DNA of 11,375 nucleotides from Clostridia bacterium (GTDB lineage: Bacteria > Bacillota_A > Clostridia > Christensenellales > Aristaeellaceae): positions 1-11,375 of the forward strand of contig JAGCIC010000138.1 of NCBI GenBank assembly GCA_017648805.1. Direction: 5' to 3'. Positions 9,431-11,375 of the stretch are shown here, piece by piece. Position numbers and translations under genes: made by a program. Position 1 is the stretch's first letter; every line of letters starts with the position of its first letter. The notes beneath the pieces were generated by a model. It searched no databases. It worked only from the letters and a program-made list of their open reading frames with translations, and was not told the origin of the DNA.

Positions 9431-11012
9431 GGCACTGCTCAAAAAGCAGCTGATGGAGCTGAAGGAGGTCTACACCCCCCGCAGCCGCAAGAGCAAGCAG
9501 AAGACGGGCACAAAGGGCTTTGTGATACTCTTCGCGATACTCACCGTCAGCATTTCGTTTTCCTTTGTGGGCATGAGCTTCCTGTTCGCGGACGCGTTCC
9601 TGCCCCTGGAGCTGGACTGGGTATACTTCATGATGATGACCGCCATTGCGCTGGTGGTGAGCGTGGTAGGCAGTGTGTTCTCCGCCTATTCCATACTTTA
9701 CAGCGCGAAGGACAACGAGTTCCTGATGGCCATGCCCATCCCTCCCGCGGTCATACTCTCGGTCAGGCTGATAGCCGTGTTCCTGTCGGGCTTCCTGTTC
9801 GAGTGCATGGCGCTGGTGCCCGCCATAATCGTGTACGCCATAAAGGCTGGCATAAAGTGGTATCTGTTCATGCAGGTGCTGAACCTGCTGTGGATAGGCC
9901 TGCTGGCGCTGGTGCTGACCAGCCTGCTGGGCTATTTGGTGGGCCTGGCGGCGGCCCATTCCCGGCACAAGAGCCTTACCACGATACTGATCAGCGTGGC
10001 GCTGCTGGCGCTGTACTACTTTATCTACTTTAAGCTCAACAGTTTTTTGCAGGCCATCGCCACCAACGCGCTGCTGATAGGCGAAAGCGTGAGCAGCAAC
10101 GCGAAGCCCATAATGTGGGTGTGCAAGTCCTTTGTCGGGGACCTGCCGGGCTTCCTGCTGCTGGCGGGAGCGTCCGTGGTGCTTATGGCGCTTACGGTGC
10201 TGCTTCTGAGCCGCCACTTCGGCAGGATCGCCTTCACCAACAAGGGCGTAAGGAAGACCGCGTACGTGGCGCGTCCCCTGCGTCAGAAGGGCGTGACCTC
10301 CGCGCTGCTCAGGCGCGAATTCATGCGCTTTTTCCAGACGCCCGCCTACGTGCTCAACTGCGGGCTGGGAGTGCTGTTATCCCTGGCGCTGTGCGCGTAC
10401 GCCATAGTGCGCTTCAATTTCCTTAAGACCGGCATCGAGTCCATACTCGCCTCCATTCCCCCGGAGTGGAAGACCCTGGCGGCGTTCGTGCCCGCCCTGG
10501 GCGCGGGCTTCATGGGCTCCATGAACGTGATAACCGCCCCCTCCGTCTCCCTGGAAGGCAACACGATGTGGCTGCTGAAGAGCATGCCCGTGACCTCCGC
10601 CCAGGTGTTCAACGCCAAGCAGGGCCTGCACCTTTGCCTGAACCTGCCTCCCGTCATACTCACTTCCGCGCTGCTGAGCGCCCTGCTGGGCCTGACGGTG
10701 TGGGAAGGCGCGATAAACGTGGTGTACGGCGTGTGCATGGTCTGCCTTACCTCGGCCCTGGGGCTGTACATGGGACTCAAGAAGCCCATGCTGGACTGGA
10801 CCAACGAAACGGTGCCCATCAAGCAGTCCGCCTCGGTCGTGATAACCATGTTCGGCGCCTGGGCGCTGATAATGGCCGAAGCCGTGGCCGCGTACTTCCT
10901 GAGGAACAGCTTTAACGCGATACCCTATATGTTCATACTGCCGCTGGCGCTGTGCGTGCTGTTCAACCGCCACCTTTATACGAAGGGCGACAAGGAATTT
11001 TCGGACCTGTAA
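9423..11012 (+). CDS. ABC-2 type exporter permease, two-half fused form
   Basis: This is the membrane subunit of the exporter formed with the ATPase upstream. The 529 residues begin with a basic cytoplasmic stretch (1-32) and then form about a dozen hydrophobic helices (for example 33-55, 67-92, 110-140, 150-178, 185-204, 241-263, 309-330, 351-372, 408-428, 430-450, 468-490, 499-514). At roughly twice the usual six-helix ABC-2 subunit, it seems to hold both halves. A related motif appears in each: SAKDNEFLMAMPIPPAVIL (94-112) and SLEGNTMWLLKSMPVTSAQV (376-395), each after a hydrophobic helix and with a shared E..x(L/M)..SMP-like core. A basic cytoplasmic region (265-300) joins the halves. The start ATG lies inside the ATPase gene, with GGAGG about 10 nt upstream. 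The substrate cannot be read from sequence. A strong terminator follows. Confidence 0.85.
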   Translation: MFKALLKKQLMELKEVYTPRSRKSKQKTGTKGFVILFAILTVSISFSFVGMSFLFADAFLPLELDWVYFMMMTAIALVVSVVGSVFSAYSILYSAKDNEFLMAMPIPPAVILSVRLIAVFLSGFLFECMALVPAIIVYAIKAGIKWYLFMQVLNLLWIGLLALVLTSLLGYLVGLAAAHSRHKSLTTILISVALLALYYFIYFKLNSFLQAIATNALLIGESVSSNAKPIMWVCKSFVGDLPGFLLLAGASVVLMALTVLLLSRHFGRIAFTNKGVRKTAYVARPLRQKGVTSALLRREFMRFFQTPAYVLNCGLGVLLSLALCAYAIVRFNFLKTGIESILASIPPEWKTLAAFVPALGAGFMGSMNVITAPSVSLEGNTMWLLKSMPVTSAQVFNAKQGLHLCLNLPPVILTSALLSALLGLTVWEGAINVVYGVCMVCLTSALGLYMGLKKPMLDWTNETVPIKQSASVVITMFGAWALIMAEAVAAYFLRNSFNAIPYMFILPLALCVLFNRHLYTKGDKEFSDL

Positions 11013-11027
11013 ACACAGGCAAAACAC

Positions 11028-11056
11028 AAAGCCCGGGGCTGACCCCGGGCTTTTTT
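11028..11056 (+). terminator. Strong terminator between convergent transcription units
   Basis: A perfect 11-bp stem (aaagcccgggg / ccccgggcttt) with a 4-nt loop (ctga), and six T from 11051. It ends the plus-strand exporter operon. For the minus-strand gene the same hairpin is followed only by TTT, so it may work weakly in that direction. Confidence 0.93.
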
Positions 11057-11069
11057 GTGTGCATACGCT

Positions 11070-11375
11070 TTATTCGAACAGGTCGTTTTCGCGGAACTGC
11101 AGGGAGTAGAGCTTTTTGTAGGTGCCGCCTTTGGCCATTAGCTCCTCATGGGTGCCCTGTTCGGTGACCCTGCCGCCCAGTATCACGGCGATCTCGTCGG
11201 CGTTCCTTATGGTGGAGAGCCGGTGAGCCACCACCAGCGTGGTCCTGCCCTTGCACAGCTCGTCCAGGGACTGCTGTATGAGCACCTCGGTGGTGTTGTC
11301 CAGGGCGCTGGTGGCCTCGTCCAGTATCAGTATGGCGGGGTCTTTAAGGAACACGCGCGCTATGGACAGGCGCTG
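11070..11375 (-). CDS. C-terminal end of an ABCB/MsbA-type ABC exporter (partial)
   Basis: The minus-strand frame is open to the right edge and ends at a TAA (11072-11070), so only the last 101 residues are visible. They cover the end of the nucleotide-binding domain: QRLSIARV directly after the signature motif, Walker B with D-loop ([12 protein letters not shown]), and the switch histidine in [13 protein letters not shown], then the usual [13 protein letters not shown] tail. This spacing is typical of exporters with a fused membrane domain and ATPase, which pump drugs, lipids or peptides. An apparent GTG start at 11354 is an internal Val in the conserved motif, not a start. The gene converges on the ABC-2 operon, and its partner, if it is a heterodimer, lies outside. 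Confidence 0.92.
   Translation of the reverse strand, partial: QRLSIARVFLKDPAILILDEATSALDNTTEVLIQQSLDELCKGRTTLVVAHRLSTIRNADEIAVILGGRVTEQGTHEELMAKGGTYKKLYSLQFRENDLFE

Noticed and set aside
11070..11354. A short complete ABC protein starting at 11354
   Set aside because: The GTG is an internal Val; the conserved QRLSIAR motif continues upstream to the window edge, so the gene is cut by the window.

Overview
The window is GC-rich chromosomal DNA from a bacterium that looks like an anaerobic, probably gut-associated member of the Bacillota (Clostridia). The reasons are strong AGGAGG-type ribosome binding sites, near-consensus housekeeping-sigma promoters (TTGACA, 17 bp, TATAAT/TATTAT), tight hairpin-plus-T-run terminators, Pro-Thr spacers in exported proteins, and a zinc-ribbon/peptidoglycan-binding membrane protein. 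This placement is an inference. One striking habit is that AUA is a major isoleucine codon despite the high GC. No rRNA, tRNA, CRISPR array, transposase, phage gene or integrase was seen.

Layout, left to right: (1) the 3' end of a membrane-protein gene, closed by a terminator at 211-241. (2) An L,D-transpeptidase (352-1392) with its own promoter and a long Pro-Thr spacer. (3) A lacZ-type GH2 beta-galactosidase (1478-4504) followed 1 nt later by a class I SAM methyltransferase (4506-5363), whose ribosome binding site lies inside the 3' end of lacZ. (4) A membrane-anchored protein resembling a NodB polysaccharide deacetylase without its catalytic residues (5561-6400). (5) A two-gene unit: a small two-helix membrane protein (6487-6840) and a zinc-ribbon / acidic-basic / one-helix / peptidoglycan-binding protein (6850-8568), closed by a terminator. 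(6) An ABC exporter pair (8711-9430 and 9423-11012, overlapping by 8 nt) whose promoter carries a perfect 14-bp palindrome at the predicted transcription start, closed by a strong terminator. (7) On the minus strand, converging on that terminator, the C-terminal end of an ABCB/MsbA-type exporter that runs off the right edge.

The central theme is the cell envelope. Three proteins (transpeptidase, dead NodB-like protein, peptidoglycan-binding protein) share one design: cytoplasmic N-terminus, single membrane helix, Pro-Thr spacer, wall-facing C-terminal domain. The promoters at 5472 and 6412 share an identical 14-nt block over the -35 box and have inverted copies of it downstream, which suggests co-regulation of units (4) and (5). 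The beta-galactosidase/methyltransferase pair looks metabolically separate. The best candidates for something undescribed are the pseudo-deacetylase, the zinc-ribbon/wall-binding protein with its small partner, and the shared promoter motif.
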